Assembly: GCA_903832665.1 (NCBI GenBank)
Contig: CAILCG010000017.1
Coordinates: forward strand, 62,001 to 126,000
Source: an uncultured Methanomicrobiales archaeon
GTDB lineage: Archaea > Halobacteriota > Methanomicrobia > Methanomicrobiales > Methanospirillaceae
DNA length: 64,000 bases
Direction of reading: 5' to 3'
A model generated the notes under the pieces. It was not told where the DNA came from, did no database searches, and saw only the letters and a program-made list of their open reading frames with translations. Positions 43,454-52,606 of this stretch are shown here, in pieces. How positions within the stretch are numbered: the first letter of the stretch is position 1; each line of letters opens with the position of its first letter. The translations under genes and the position numbers were made by a program.

Positions 43454-43831
43454 ATGAAAGAACAGACTGAATTTGGAAAGATCAAGGAAGGACGTTATAT
43501 TGTTATTGAAGATGAACCCTGCAGGGTGCTGAGCATTGCAACCTCCAAGCCGGGAAAACATGGCGCGGCAAAAGCCCGTATCGATGCTATGGGCCTTTTT
43601 GATGGGGTCAAACGCTCTGTCGTTTCGCCGGTTTCGGCAAAGACCTATGTCCCGGTTGTTGAGCGGAAGAGCGGCCAGGTCCTTTCCATTACCGGAAATA
43701 CAGCACAACTGATGGATATGAAAGACTTTACCAATTTCGAAATTCCGATTCCGGACGACAAAAAGGGAACCATCGAAGTTGGAAAAGAGTATATCTATAT
43801 GGAATCGATGGGCAAGAGAAAGTTCGATTGA
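43454..43831 (+). CDS. eif5a: Translation initiation factor aIF5A
   Basis: This 125-residue factor has the hypusination loop SKPGKHGAAKA with Lys35 as the modified residue, an N-terminal SH3-like KOW region and a C-terminal OB fold. It helps ribosomes through peptide bonds that form slowly, such as polyproline. Hypusine or deoxyhypusine is made from a polyamine, and the homospermidine pathway encoded 6-8 kb away may bear on which polyamine is used. GTG at 43445 is in frame, but the ATG at 43454 is more usual for the family. Confidence 0.93.
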   Translation: MKEQTEFGKIKEGRYIVIEDEPCRVLSIATSKPGKHGAAKARIDAMGLFDGVKRSVVSPVSAKTYVPVVERKSGQVLSITGNTAQLMDMKDFTNFEIPIPDDKKGTIEVGKEYIYMESMGKRKFD

Positions 43832-44006
43832 TTCAGTATTTTTTTTAAAGTTGTTTCTTTTTTAATATTTTTGTAAAACATCAATTCATCTGGTGACGTG
43901 GGTCATAAAAATAGTATGAATCCTGCCAATGAATCCTACAGCGATTCTTTTTATTCATCTAGTACGAACTGAAAAATAATCCCGTCAAAGAAACAGAAAA
44001 ATACGA

Positions 44007-44843
44007 TTATTTGATATATTCGGAAGGAACCCGAATTTCAATACTGTATGAATTAATTGCGTGGGTATTAATGATGAAAAAATAATTCTTCTGCCCTTCG
44101 AAAAACCGTTCTTTCCAAGGACGAGGATCTTTTATGATTGTTGAACCGGAGTAATCACCATCAATTGTAGTGTCCTTCCACAGGGAACTATCAAGTCCGC
44201 CAGGGGGAGTGATCGTTCGGATAATCCGGTTCGGATCGTCCGCATCCATCACCTGTATTGAAAACGTGGGGTTAATTACAGAGAAGGATCCCTGGATCAC
44301 CTGGGCACTTCCAATAGTGCTCGAACCTCCACTTTGTTTCGGACCTGTCACGGCCGAAGAACTGAGGGATTGGGCTTTTCCACCCATATCAGAAAATGGA
44401 TCGACCGTATACCACATTTCCCAATAGGGGAATGGAATGTTCATTATCTGAGTTGTACCGCTATATTGTCCTGCAATTTTTGCGATAGTCGTCAGGCTTC
44501 GGTTCTGCGGAATATTATCGATCCGGGTACCCCCGGGCATTGATTGGTTGAAGTTAATCCCGTAGGTCGAAGGATCTACAAAAACGACCGATGAGACATT
44601 TTTATCCCAAGTCGGAATGGGAGTAGGTGTTGCAACGGTTGTGGGGATTGTAGTTGTGAGGTTGAAAACTTGTGGTGTACTGTTTGTATAATTCATATTT
44701 ATGGGAGTAACGGTTGGTTGTGTTGTAGGCACTGCGATTCCGGTATTGACCGGTTGACCAGTCATGACGGGTTTGATTACCAGTGCTATGATGAGTATTA
44801 TGCCGAGTGCGCCAACCATATACATAATATCTTTTTTATCCAT
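44007..44843 (-). CDS. Membrane-anchored hypothetical surface protein
   Basis: This 278-residue protein has a single N-terminal membrane helix (YMVGALGIILIIALVIKPVM) followed by a Thr/Pro/Asn-rich linker of about 60 residues, probably glycosylated. A beta-rich domain of about 200 residues (from VSSVVFVDPSTYGINFNQ) contains WEMWYTVDPFSD and ends NSYSIEIRVPSEYI. No enzyme motif was seen. It is divergent from the archaellin genes, and its topology suggests a cell-surface role, perhaps in the same structure, but this is only positional. Confidence 0.75.
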   Translation of the reverse strand: MDKKDIMYMVGALGIILIIALVIKPVMTGQPVNTGIAVPTTQPTVTPINMNYTNSTPQVFNLTTTIPTTVATPTPIPTWDKNVSSVVFVDPSTYGINFNQSMPGGTRIDNIPQNRSLTTIAKIAGQYSGTTQIMNIPFPYWEMWYTVDPFSDMGGKAQSLSSSAVTGPKQSGGSSTIGSAQVIQGSFSVINPTFSIQVMDADDPNRIIRTITPPGGLDSSLWKDTTIDGDYSGSTIIKDPRPWKERFFEGQKNYFFIINTHAINSYSIEIRVPSEYIK

Positions 44844-45105
44844 TGCTCAACAGTATGCTATTGAATTTTACCAGATAAATATTCGTTCAATCTGGCATCA
44901 GTACCTGAAACGGAATTCTATTTCTCCGACGTATTTCACGATAGATGGAGGGTTCAAATTCGGCATTATTCTACTCAATTTTCAAAAAAATCTGAATATG
45001 AGTTCATTTTAATTCCGGATTTTGACGAACACTTAAATACAATGACATCTTCCTATGAAACATGGATGCTGGGACAGCTGGTATCCGCTATTAAAAGGTG
45101 AAAAA

Positions 45106-45690
45106 ATGAATTCCTCAAAACGCAATGATGAAGGGTTCACTGGCCTTGAGGCGGCGATTATGCTTATCGCATTCGTCGTGGTCGCGGCCGTGTTCTCGTA
45201 CGTGGTTCTCGGTGCCGGGTTCTTTACAACCCAGAAGGCACAGGAGACCGTCCACACGGGTGTGCAGCAGACAACATCGGCAGTTGAGCCATCGGGACCG
45301 GTTAGTATATACTCCTCAGATGGTAACGCTGTTGGTAATGTAACCTTCTATCTCCAGCTCGCTGCCGGGGGTGCCGGCGTTGACATGAGTAAAGTCGTTT
45401 ATACCGTCTCCACTCCGAAGAAGATCTTGACCTTCACAAATAACGCAGTCAATTACTCATGGGTCAAGTCAAATGGAGCAGCTGGAAGCAGTAACCAAGG
45501 GACCCATGCGGGATTATTAAATCCCCGTGAGATGGTCTATGTGGATATTAATCCCGGATTTTCCAAAGATGATATGGGTATCAATGATAAGTTTATTGTT
45601 GAAGTGAAGCCCCCTGTTGGTGCTGCACTACCCATTGCAAGGACTGTTCCCGCGGGAATGTCTCCCGGAACATGGTATGAGGTATTTTAA
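45106..45690 (+). CDS. flaB: Archaellin (FlaB-type major filament protein)
   Basis: This 194-residue preprotein begins MNSSKRNDEGFTGLEAAIML, a class III leader followed by the archaellin hydrophobic helix (AFVVVAAVFSYVVLGAGFFTTQKAQE) that forms the filament core. Prearchaellin peptidase would cut just before the FTGLE segment. The C-terminal half is a beta-sandwich. AAAGGTGA precedes the ATG. A second archaellin follows after 14 bases; the motor and export genes (flaCDE...J) are not in the window. The longer frame starting at 45055 is rejected. Confidence 0.92.
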   Translation: MNSSKRNDEGFTGLEAAIMLIAFVVVAAVFSYVVLGAGFFTTQKAQETVHTGVQQTTSAVEPSGPVSIYSSDGNAVGNVTFYLQLAAGGAGVDMSKVVYTVSTPKKILTFTNNAVNYSWVKSNGAAGSSNQGTHAGLLNPREMVYVDINPGFSKDDMGINDKFIVEVKPPVGAALPIARTVPAGMSPGTWYEVF

Positions 45691-45704
45691 GGAGGGTGAA
45701 AAAA

Positions 45705-46331
45705 ATGAAAAATCTTTACTCATAGGATGCATTCACCGGCCTTGAAGCCGCAATCGTACTGATCGCATTCGTAGTTGTCGCTGCTGTATTCTCCTACGTG
45801 GTGCTTGGCGCAGGGTTCTTCACATCCCAGACGGCACAAGCAACTGTCCACACGGGCGTGCAGCAGGCAAGCTCAAGTATGGAACTTGTCGGGAACATCT
45901 ATGGTGTTGCAGATGGTACGTTAGCACATCTGAAATACGTGAACGTAACCATTGCCCTGACGGCTGGTGGCACCCCCATTGATCTTTCCCAGATGGTAGT
46001 TTCCTATAGTGATAACCATCAGGGATACAATGCAAATGTCAAAGGAGGTAACGGAGGTACAGATCTGTTCTTCTGCGATAACGCAATAGCCGGCGGAGCC
46101 GGGGCAGCTCAGGAATGGTGTATCGGATCGAAAATCAATTCGGTAACCGGAACTGCCACAACCGGAGCAATGCTCGATAACAATGCTCAGATGGTTATTA
46201 TCGTAGGAGTACCAACTACAGCAGACCCGAACACAAAGATCAGCATTAATTTCCAGCCCGCTGTCGGTGCGGTTCTTCCGATCACCAGAACAGTCCCCGG
46301 TGGACTTACTGTAGTTCAACCACTCTACTAA
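45705..46331 (+). pseudogene. flaB: Second archaellin with an in-frame TAG in the leader peptide
   Basis: Behind a strong GGAGGGTGA site, the ATG at 45705 opens MKNLYS, then TAG at 45723-45725, then DAFTGLEAAIVLIAFVVVAAVFSYVVLG and an otherwise intact archaellin of about 208 codons. In the neighbouring copy the equivalent leader position is a sense codon (KRNDEGFTGLE), so a single-base change (for example GAG to TAG) would explain it. Starting at the next in-frame GTG (about 45798) would delete the signal and half the core helix, so it would not give a working archaellin. Options are a recent nonsense mutation, a sequencing error or stop readthrough. The remainder shows no further damage, with a long C-terminal domain. 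Confidence 0.85.
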
Positions 46332-47159
46332 TCTCTTTTTTTTTCAGATTATTTCCGCTTTCATTAGTGCCAATTATAACAGTGGTTTCAATTCTTCTGT
46401 ATCCGATACGAAATCCAGATATTATCGCACAAAAAAACGAATAGAAAAAATTATTCGCAAGCGGTGATACTCACCATAAAATACAAACAGATCCACAACT
46501 CGACCACAGAATTGTCCCATCAAACCGTCTCCGACATTATGAACTCCCCTATACTAGTCTCATTCAAGAAGAAAACTTCCGAGGTTGCCAGAAAGAGAAA
46601 ATCCTACCGGATAACGAAATCCTGAAAATACGGTTTCATTGTTCTTCCCAGATCCTGCCACAAATCCTTGGCCTAAATCTTGCAAGAGGATGCATTAGCG
46701 GAATTAGCTCTAGTATATTCCGGGCTGGCTTCAGACACCATTTTTGGCACAGTTTGATAAGCAGACCCTGCTTAAAAAATTTTAATCGCGATCATGAGAT
46801 GTTAGTTGAGGACCCGATTGTAGGATAATTATCCGACTAAAGGTATGTACAACTTACAAAGAAATATTTTCTCCGGCGTGACGCTTCATGCATAGAAATC
46901 AAGGTCCGATTGAAAAATTTCGAGCAGGGGGCGAGGGGTCAATTGAAAAAATTTTGCCGGAGTTTGATTGAAATTTTTTTCCGAATTGGTCCGGGCTTTG
47001 CATAACCCGCATACAGCATATGATCCAGATGGGTTCATTTTTTAATCATCAGAATTGTTGAGATGAATAAAAGTAGAGAAGTTTCCTACATCAGGTTCTT
47101 TATGATGCAATGGGACTAAAAATTCTGCCCACAAAAAGAACGATTATTTTGAACAGGGA
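46332..47159. other. 828-bp intergenic stretch, no gene recognised
   Basis: A T-rich run (46337-46346) right after the archaellin stop may end transcription. Beyond it no credible open frame or RNA gene was found. Three similar ATTGAAAAA/TTT motifs occur at about 46908, 46941 and 46966, spaced 33 and 25 bases apart. No other structure stands out. Confidence 0.5.
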
Positions 47160-48413
47160 TTATTTTCCCAAAAGTTGACTATTCTTTTCAAACGTCTTCC
47201 GGATCCCCTCAGCTGCAAGGTACCCGGTAGAGAACGCAGCCTGTAAATTATATCCCCCCGTATCGCCATCAATATCCAGCACTTCGCCGGCAAAATACAA
47301 GTGGGAAATGATTTTAGATTCCATAGTCTTCATATCAACCCCATCGAGAGCCACACCGCCCCTCGTCGCCATCGCAACTGCATAACCGCCCGGTGCAGTA
47401 ACCGTCATGGGAAATTCGGTGCAGTTTGTCACAAGCCGCGTTCGCTGTTCTACTGAGAAATGATTACATTTGAGATCATCGGGAATATCTGATAGTTTCA
47501 AGAGTTTGCGGTTGAGTCGCTCCGGAATCGGGTACCCGGCAAGAATCGTGCTGACTTGCCAGGTCCGGTTTTCCTGGACACGCTTTGAAAGATCTGCCGT
47601 GAATTCCTCACGCTTCATCGCACCAACAAACGAGAGCTTGATGAGATCATCTGGGAGGATATACCGCGACGCGTCAAGTACGCCAGGGCCGGAGATACCC
47701 AGATGGGTAAAAAGAACATCGCCCTTGTAGTCTCCCACTTTTTTCCCGGCCCGCCAGACGGTAAATGGCATATCTTCAAATGAGATCCCCGCAAGTGCCG
47801 CAAACGGGAAATTCCTGATAAGCAGCGGAGTCAGAGCAGGTGCCGTTTCACTGACCGGCTGTCCCAATGATTCGCTCAAACGGTAACCATCCCCGGTGGA
47901 ACCAGTCCGGGGATAGGAAGCTCCACCGGTCGTGATCACTACAACCAGGGAGTGATAGGCCGCCCGGGAAGTCATGATATCGAATCCTCCCTTTACGCGG
48001 GTGATACCAGTTACCGGTTCACCGCAATGGATCTCAACCCCCCTCATTTTACATTCAGCCAGCAGAACTGCCAGAACATCGGAAGATAGCCGGGTTTTTG
48101 GAAACACTTTGCCATTCTCCTCGGCCTGCATCGATAGCCCGCGTTCTTCAAAAAATGCCAGAAGAGCTTTGTTGGTAAACGAAAAGAGTGCCGGTTTTAG
48201 CCATTTGCCGTGGCTGCCATAATGGGAAAGAAAATCCCGCATCTCCCCGCCATGAGTGATATTGCACTGGCCGGTGCCCGATAGGAGAAGTTTTTTCCCA
48301 GGTTCTTCCATCTTTTCCAGGAGAAGGACCCTGGCACCTGGTGTCACTGCACGAATTGCGCAGAAAAGCCCAGCGGGTCCTGCACCGATCACCGTAATAT
48401 CATATGGCTCCAT
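47160..48413 (-). CDS. HI0933-like FAD-dependent oxidoreductase
   Basis: This 417-residue flavoprotein has an N-terminal FAD-binding Rossmann motif (ITVIGAGPAGLFCAIRA), KKLLLSGTGQCNITHGG, SLVVVITTGGASYPRTGSTGDGYRL in the middle, and VALDGVDMKTMESKIISHLYFAGEVLDIDGDTGGYNLQAAFSTGYLA at the end, all typical of the HI0933/YhiN family. The reaction in archaea is unknown. ATG codons at 48422 and 48413 are both in frame; GGAGG is correctly spaced only for 48413. Confidence 0.9.
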   Translation of the reverse strand: MEPYDITVIGAGPAGLFCAIRAVTPGARVLLLEKMEEPGKKLLLSGTGQCNITHGGEMRDFLSHYGSHGKWLKPALFSFTNKALLAFFEERGLSMQAEENGKVFPKTRLSSDVLAVLLAECKMRGVEIHCGEPVTGITRVKGGFDIMTSRAAYHSLVVVITTGGASYPRTGSTGDGYRLSESLGQPVSETAPALTPLLIRNFPFAALAGISFEDMPFTVWRAGKKVGDYKGDVLFTHLGISGPGVLDASRYILPDDLIKLSFVGAMKREEFTADLSKRVQENRTWQVSTILAGYPIPERLNRKLLKLSDIPDDLKCNHFSVEQRTRLVTNCTEFPMTVTAPGGYAVAMATRGGVALDGVDMKTMESKIISHLYFAGEVLDIDGDTGGYNLQAAFSTGYLAAEGIRKTFEKNSQLLGK

Positions 48414-48520
48414 CAATCTCATCCTCCATTATAGTGCCACCCGTGAACATCTTGAAGTATTGCACTGCCACATATTTTGAACAAAAATAGACTTAACGCG
48501 CGGTCCAGTTCCCCGGTTTT

Positions 48521-48790
48521 TCAATATCCACAACCAGTTTTACAACAAAAAAGTAACTCATGGGATAAACGGAATAAGAAAATCATTCTTCTTGTTGAAT
48601 CACTCGCGTCTTTTCTTATCTTCAATACCTGACCTTCCCTCACGGGGTCAATACCGCCAATGGCTGCCCAGTTCTCTGCGGATACCGTAACTCTGGGTTG
48701 GATCGCATCGACCCATACCGTATCAGCAGTCATTTGGTTGTTCCCTTTGGTCATCGGACTGACAACTAGGGGGTAAGAAAATCTTCGCAC
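48521..48790 (-). CDS. Doubtful small open frame
   Basis: The minus-strand frame contains a coding-like core (TADTVWVDAIQPRVTVSAENWAAIGGIDPVREGQVLKIRK, split here only for description) that looks beta-rich. The N-terminus and the Cys-containing C-terminus look random. It follows the zinc-ribbon gene on the same strand. It could be the remnant of a frameshifted gene or a short real protein starting at an internal ATG (about 48733). No family is recognised. Confidence 0.3.
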   Translation of the reverse strand: MRRFSYPLVVSPMTKGNNQMTADTVWVDAIQPRVTVSAENWAAIGGIDPVREGQVLKIRKDASDSTRRMIFLFRLSHELLFCCKTGCGY

Positions 48791-48818
48791 GGGAGAAATT
48801 TAAAAAAGAATGTCTGTC

Positions 48819-49103
48819 TTAGTGTGTGTGATGCCCGGGAACCCGTTTGCGCAATGCTTCTGCATAATGCTGACGAAGATCCGCGGTCTCCTCAGGATTG
48901 AAATCTTTTTTCTTGTTCGCATGGAGATGTTTTTGCATCTGTTTTACGATATGTTCAGCCTCATGAAAATCATGAACTTCCAGATATGAAGGGGTTTTTA
49001 TGACTTCATGCGCATGCCCGCACTGGGGACACAGTTTCCACTTCTGGAAATGATCCACGTACGCAAAGGTACTGCAGGACGGGCACCGGATGATCACGTA
49101 CAT
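48819..49103 (-). CDS. DUF1922-type zinc-ribbon protein
   Basis: This 94-residue protein begins MYVIIRCPSCSTFAYVDHFQKWKLCPQCGHAHEV, a CxxC...CxxC zinc ribbon of the archaeal DUF1922 type. A helical, charged C-terminal half (EAEHIVKQMQKHLHANKK, ADLRQHYAEALRKR) follows, ending in HHTH. It probably binds nucleic acid or another protein; the function is not known. It is divergent from cofE, with about 170 bases between the starts. Confidence 0.83.
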   Translation of the reverse strand: MYVIIRCPSCSTFAYVDHFQKWKLCPQCGHAHEVIKTPSYLEVHDFHEAEHIVKQMQKHLHANKKKDFNPEETADLRQHYAEALRKRVPGHHTH

Positions 49104-49274
49104 GATAATGAGGTCATAGGCGTTGTCCTTTTAAAAAGATATCTGAAGAATATTAGTTCGCGGATCCCAGAGAAACCACCCCATAGGTCCCCGGGGGACG
49201 TAAAACCTGAAATAGAAACCCGGGAAACGAAACGAAACTCCTATATCGTCAGATCATCCCATAGAGATGTTACT

Positions 49275-50036
49275 ATGGAAAATATTCAGGTCATGGGCGT
49301 GAAGTGTCTGCCCCTCATCCATGCGGGCGACGATATTGCCCAAATGATCTGCGATCATATCCCACTGCAGGATGGAGATATCCTATGTATCGCATCAACA
49401 ATCCACTCCAAAGCGAAAGGATGCACGAAAAAACTCTCAGCGATTATCCCCACAAAGCGGGCCGAACGCCTGGCGAAGACGAATGGTGAAGATCCCCGTT
49501 TTGTACAGGCGGTTCTGGATGCATCTGCTGATATTATCATGGAACAACCATTCATCCTTTCCGAGATGGCATTTGGGCATATCGGTGTCCGGGCTGGTGT
49601 TGACCAGAGCAATATTGAAGACGGCATGGTCATTTTCCTGCCGGCAGATCCCATGAAGTCCGCACAGGAACTCCAGGAAGAAGTAAAAATGATCTGTGGC
49701 AGGGATGTTGGGATCATAATCACCGATACCTGCGGAAGATCCTTTCGTCGCGGGCAGACCGGTCATGCGATCGGCTGGAGTGGTTTTACCGCAATCCGTG
49801 ATTTCCGGGGAGATACTGACTTGTTCGGCCATGTGCTCAAGATTACCGAAGAAGCGGTTGCCGATGAAATTGCCGGATTTGCAAACTTTGTAATGGGTGA
49901 GAGCAACAATGGCGTCCCGGCTGTCGTCTTCCGCAACTGTCCGAAGTGGACAGGTCATGATAACCTGTATTTCCGGAATGATGAAGACATCACAAAAAAA
50001 GTCTTGAAAAAGGAATGGTCTCACGAGAGACAGTAA
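49275..50036 (+). CDS. cofE: Coenzyme F420-0:L-glutamate ligase
   Basis: This 253-residue enzyme adds the first glutamates to F420-0, completing the hydride carrier used in methanogenesis. Family segments include GDILCIASTIHSKAKG, IMEQPFILSEMAFGHIGVRAGVDQSNI, GIIITDTCGRSFRRGQTGHAIGWSG and DFRGDTDLFGHVLKITEEAVADEIAG. The open frame extends upstream to 49008, but the ATG at 49275 has a GAGATG site and begins the conserved region. It is convergent with the tiny Sec61-beta gene, with three bases between the stops. Confidence 0.95.
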   Translation: MENIQVMGVKCLPLIHAGDDIAQMICDHIPLQDGDILCIASTIHSKAKGCTKKLSAIIPTKRAERLAKTNGEDPRFVQAVLDASADIIMEQPFILSEMAFGHIGVRAGVDQSNIEDGMVIFLPADPMKSAQELQEEVKMICGRDVGIIITDTCGRSFRRGQTGHAIGWSGFTAIRDFRGDTDLFGHVLKITEEAVADEIAGFANFVMGESNNGVPAVVFRNCPKWTGHDNLYFRNDEDITKKVLKKEWSHERQ

Positions 50037-50039
50037 AAA

Positions 50040-50201
50040 TCATTTGTAGATAATATTCAGGATCATGATAATGATACCAATCCCTGCCGCAACTCCCATC
50101 ACGATGAGAGGATCGATATGAATTGCACGCCGGTCCTCGCTCTCATAATAATTAACGAGACCTGCGGATGAGAGTAATCTTCCACCTTGCTTCTTTGCCA
50201 T
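50040..50201 (-). CDS. secG: Preprotein translocase subunit Sec61-beta (SecG)
   Basis: This is a 53-residue open frame. The product starts MAKKQGGRLLSSAGLVNYYE, continues with SEDRRAIHIDPLIVMG, and ends in one membrane helix (VAAGIGIIIMILNIIYK). The KxGGxLxSSAGLxxYY motif and IDP before the helix are the archaeal Sec61-beta signature. It is the small non-essential subunit of the SecYEG channel. It is convergent with cofE and divergent from the amidohydrolase gene, whose start is 45 bases away. Confidence 0.92.
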   Translation of the reverse strand: MAKKQGGRLLSSAGLVNYYESEDRRAIHIDPLIVMGVAAGIGIIIMILNIIYK

Positions 50202-50246
50202 GCAAATATATTTCATTTTTGGACATATAAAGGAGAGTCACCGCGA

Positions 50247-51287
50247 ATGAAAAAAAATATGCAGCAATGTTCCGGATATGCCCTCCTTGGCAATGAACTA
50301 ACGCTCTCGCCGGTTGATATTTATATAGAAAATGGTTTCATCTCTTCAATTGAGGACAATCCACATGCCCCACAATTGTGGATCTGCCCGGCATTGTTCA
50401 ATGCTCATACCCACCTGGGGGATACCATTGCCATGGATTGCGGAGTAACCGGCGATCTTACGGCACTCGTCACTCCCCCCTATGGGCTGAAGCACACCCT
50501 GCTGGCCGCGGCATCCCGAGAGGATCTCACGGGAGGAATGCGGACAAGCATCCAGGGTATGATTGCCGGCGGGACTGCAGGATGTGCCGATTTCCGGGAG
50601 GGGGGTCTTTCCGGTGTTGCACTCATGAGAGAAGCCTCAAGCGAACTCCCCTTCACGACAGTGCTTTTCGGGCGTGACGGGGGGGAGAACAACGCCGATG
50701 GACTCGGCATCAGCAGTACCCGTGATGTCTCTGACGTTGAACGTAAGGTAAATGACGCAAGACTGCAGGGAAAAAAAATTGCCTTCCATGCCGGTGAACG
50801 GGATTCGGAGGATGTTGACGCTGCGCTCGCGTTCGAACCGGACCTGATCATCCATGCCACGCACGCAACAAAGAAACAACTGCGGTATTGCGCTGATCAT
50901 CAGATCCCCATTGCGATCTGCCCGCGATCCAACTGGACTTTGGGTGTCTCCACATCTTCAAAAAAGCCACCAATTAGTATGATGCAGGAGCTTGGTTGCA
51001 CGCTTTACCTGGGTACTGACAATGCGATGTTTGTTAACCCAGACTTATTTGCCGAGATGGCATTTGTCTCAGCCATATACAATATGGAGCCTGAACCGCT
51101 GCTTCGTGCAGCGATACAGGGATCGGAACTGTCAGCCGAATCTTTTTTTATTCGCACCGGGGCGCGGGCGAATATGTTCGTGATCGATCCCTGCCAGTCA
51201 TCACTCCAATTCAGCCGCGATCCCATTGCCAGCATCACAAAAAGGGTCTCCTGCGGTCACGTTGTCCATAATATTTTTAATTCATAG
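50247..51287 (+). CDS. Amidohydrolase family protein (deaminase-like)
   Basis: This 346-residue metal-dependent hydrolase has the amidohydrolase barrel signs: PALFNAHTHLGDT (the HxH metal pair), KIAFHAGERDSED (metal His), IIHATHATKKQLRYCADHQIPIAICPRSNW, and LYLGTDNAMFVNPDLFAEM with the metal Asp. These resemble the chlorohydrolase/S-adenosylhomocysteine or methylthioadenosine deaminase group, though the protein is shorter than the usual 420-440 residues. AGGAGAG precedes the ATG at 50247; an upstream in-frame start at 50187 is less likely. The substrate is unknown. Confidence 0.87.
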   Translation: MKKNMQQCSGYALLGNELTLSPVDIYIENGFISSIEDNPHAPQLWICPALFNAHTHLGDTIAMDCGVTGDLTALVTPPYGLKHTLLAAASREDLTGGMRTSIQGMIAGGTAGCADFREGGLSGVALMREASSELPFTTVLFGRDGGENNADGLGISSTRDVSDVERKVNDARLQGKKIAFHAGERDSEDVDAALAFEPDLIIHATHATKKQLRYCADHQIPIAICPRSNWTLGVSTSSKKPPISMMQELGCTLYLGTDNAMFVNPDLFAEMAFVSAIYNMEPEPLLRAAIQGSELSAESFFIRTGARANMFVIDPCQSSLQFSRDPIASITKRVSCGHVVHNIFNS

Positions 51288-51326
51288 ACCCAAATAAAAA
51301 AGGAATGTTTATTTTGGGTGATTCCG

Positions 51327-51755
51327 GTGTTTACTAACATACTCGTTGCAATTGATGGCTCTGAAGTGAGCGATCGGGCATTGGCCCGGGCCGTTGATGA
51401 AGCACGGATCTGGAATGCTAAGATCCATGCAGTCTATGTCGTAGAGACGGGGCTTTTTTCCTCCCTTCCCACTGATAATACCGTAGAGATTATGTACCGC
51501 GTCCTTGAAAAAGAAGGGCAGGAAAAACTTGCCCAGGCCAAGGCGATTGCGGCAACACAGGGACTTACCCTAATTACCCATCTGAAGCAGGGACACGCAG
51601 GCACTGAGATCCTTGCCATTGCCGAAAAAGAAAAAATTGACCTGGTTATTGTTGGTTCCCATGGTAAGAGCAACGCTGATAAGTTACTTATCGGGAGTGT
51701 CAGCTCGTTTGTTGTATCCCATGGCAAAACCGCAACCCTGGTGGTGAGATCATAA
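51327..51755 (+). CDS. Universal stress protein (UspA family)
   Basis: This single-domain Usp of about 142 residues begins with the usual MFTNILVAIDGSEVSDRAL. It contains the ATP-binding pattern VIVGSHGKSNADKLLIGSVSSFVVSHG near the C-terminus (G-2x-G-9x-G-S), so it is of the nucleotide-binding class. Start choice: GTG at 51327 with GGGTGATT upstream; a GTG at 51318 is also in frame. It is followed six bases later by a CBS-domain gene, a common pairing in which both proteins sense adenine nucleotides. Confidence 0.92.
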   Translation: MFTNILVAIDGSEVSDRALARAVDEARIWNAKIHAVYVVETGLFSSLPTDNTVEIMYRVLEKEGQEKLAQAKAIAATQGLTLITHLKQGHAGTEILAIAEKEKIDLVIVGSHGKSNADKLLIGSVSSFVVSHGKTATLVVRS

Positions 51756-51760
51756 CCGAA

Positions 51761-52606
51761 ATGCTTGTCAAGGATTATATGACCCGCGACGTGGTCCATG
51801 TAGAGATCCCCGGTAATCGCGATGATGTGCTGAAGATATTGAAACGCACGGGAATTTCCGGAGTACCGGTCATCAAGAATAAGAAAATTGTCGGTATCAT
51901 CACCCGTAAAGATCTCCTGCGAAAACCTGAAGAGACCCAGCTCGGGCTCCTGATGACATCAAAGCCGATCAGTATCGGACCCGATGCAGATATCCGGGAC
52001 GCTGCCCGGCTCCTGGTTACCCACTGTATCCGGAGGTTACCGGTTGTTGAAGATGGTCACCTGCTCGGCCTTCTATCAGTCTCTGACTTGATTCACGCCA
52101 TGGCCCAAATGAAGTTCAAGGAAGAAATCAAGAACTCCTATACGAGCAAGACGTTTGCACTCTGGGAAGAGACACCTCTCCCGGTCGTAGGCAGAGTTAT
52201 GGAGATCTCGGGTGTCGATGCAATTCCCATTCTGGACGGGGACAATATATTACAGGGTATCATATCGGAACGTGATCTCATCAGAAATTCCAGCATCGAG
52301 GATTCAGTCGGCGTGAGTGATTTCTCAAACGGGACTGATGATGATGAATGGACATGGGAGAGCATCCGGGATAACCACACCATCAGTTTCGGCATATCAA
52401 AAGTCCAGTTACCCAATCGCCCTGTCAAGCTGGCAATGGTAAAAAATGTGGTTGCGGTCCCAACGAACGCAGAAGTGAGCGAATGTGCCTTGAAGATGCG
52501 CCGGGCCCGGGTTGACCAGCTGCCGGTCATTAATAACGACAAACAACTAGTTGCGATGCTCTATGATCGAGAGCTTATCCGTGCCCTCTGTAAAGATGGG
52601 GCGTAA
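51761..52606 (+). CDS. Protein with four CBS domains
   Basis: This 281-residue protein consists of two CBS pairs. Repeats start near residues 3 (VKDYMTRDVVHVEI), 66 (SKPISIGPDADIRDAARLL), 130 (ETPLPVVGRVMEISGVDAIPIL) and 222 (VKNVVAVPTNAEVSECALKM). Each carries the GVPVI/RLPVV/AIPIL/QLPVI strand and the following D/E-L/L helix that shape the adenosine pocket. CBS pairs bind AMP, ATP or SAM and regulate partner proteins. It is probably co-transcribed with the upstream UspA gene. Confidence 0.92.
   Translation: MLVKDYMTRDVVHVEIPGNRDDVLKILKRTGISGVPVIKNKKIVGIITRKDLLRKPEETQLGLLMTSKPISIGPDADIRDAARLLVTHCIRRLPVVEDGHLLGLLSVSDLIHAMAQMKFKEEIKNSYTSKTFALWEETPLPVVGRVMEISGVDAIPILDGDNILQGIISERDLIRNSSIEDSVGVSDFSNGTDDDEWTWESIRDNHTISFGISKVQLPNRPVKLAMVKNVVAVPTNAEVSECALKMRRARVDQLPVINNDKQLVAMLYDRELIRALCKDGA

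Noticed and set aside
45723-45725. TAG in the archaellin gene as a pyrrolysine codon
   Set aside because: No pyl genes are in the window, pyrrolysine is known mainly in methylamine methyltransferases, and a lysine analogue in an archaellin leader has no precedent I know of. A nonsense mutation or error is simpler.
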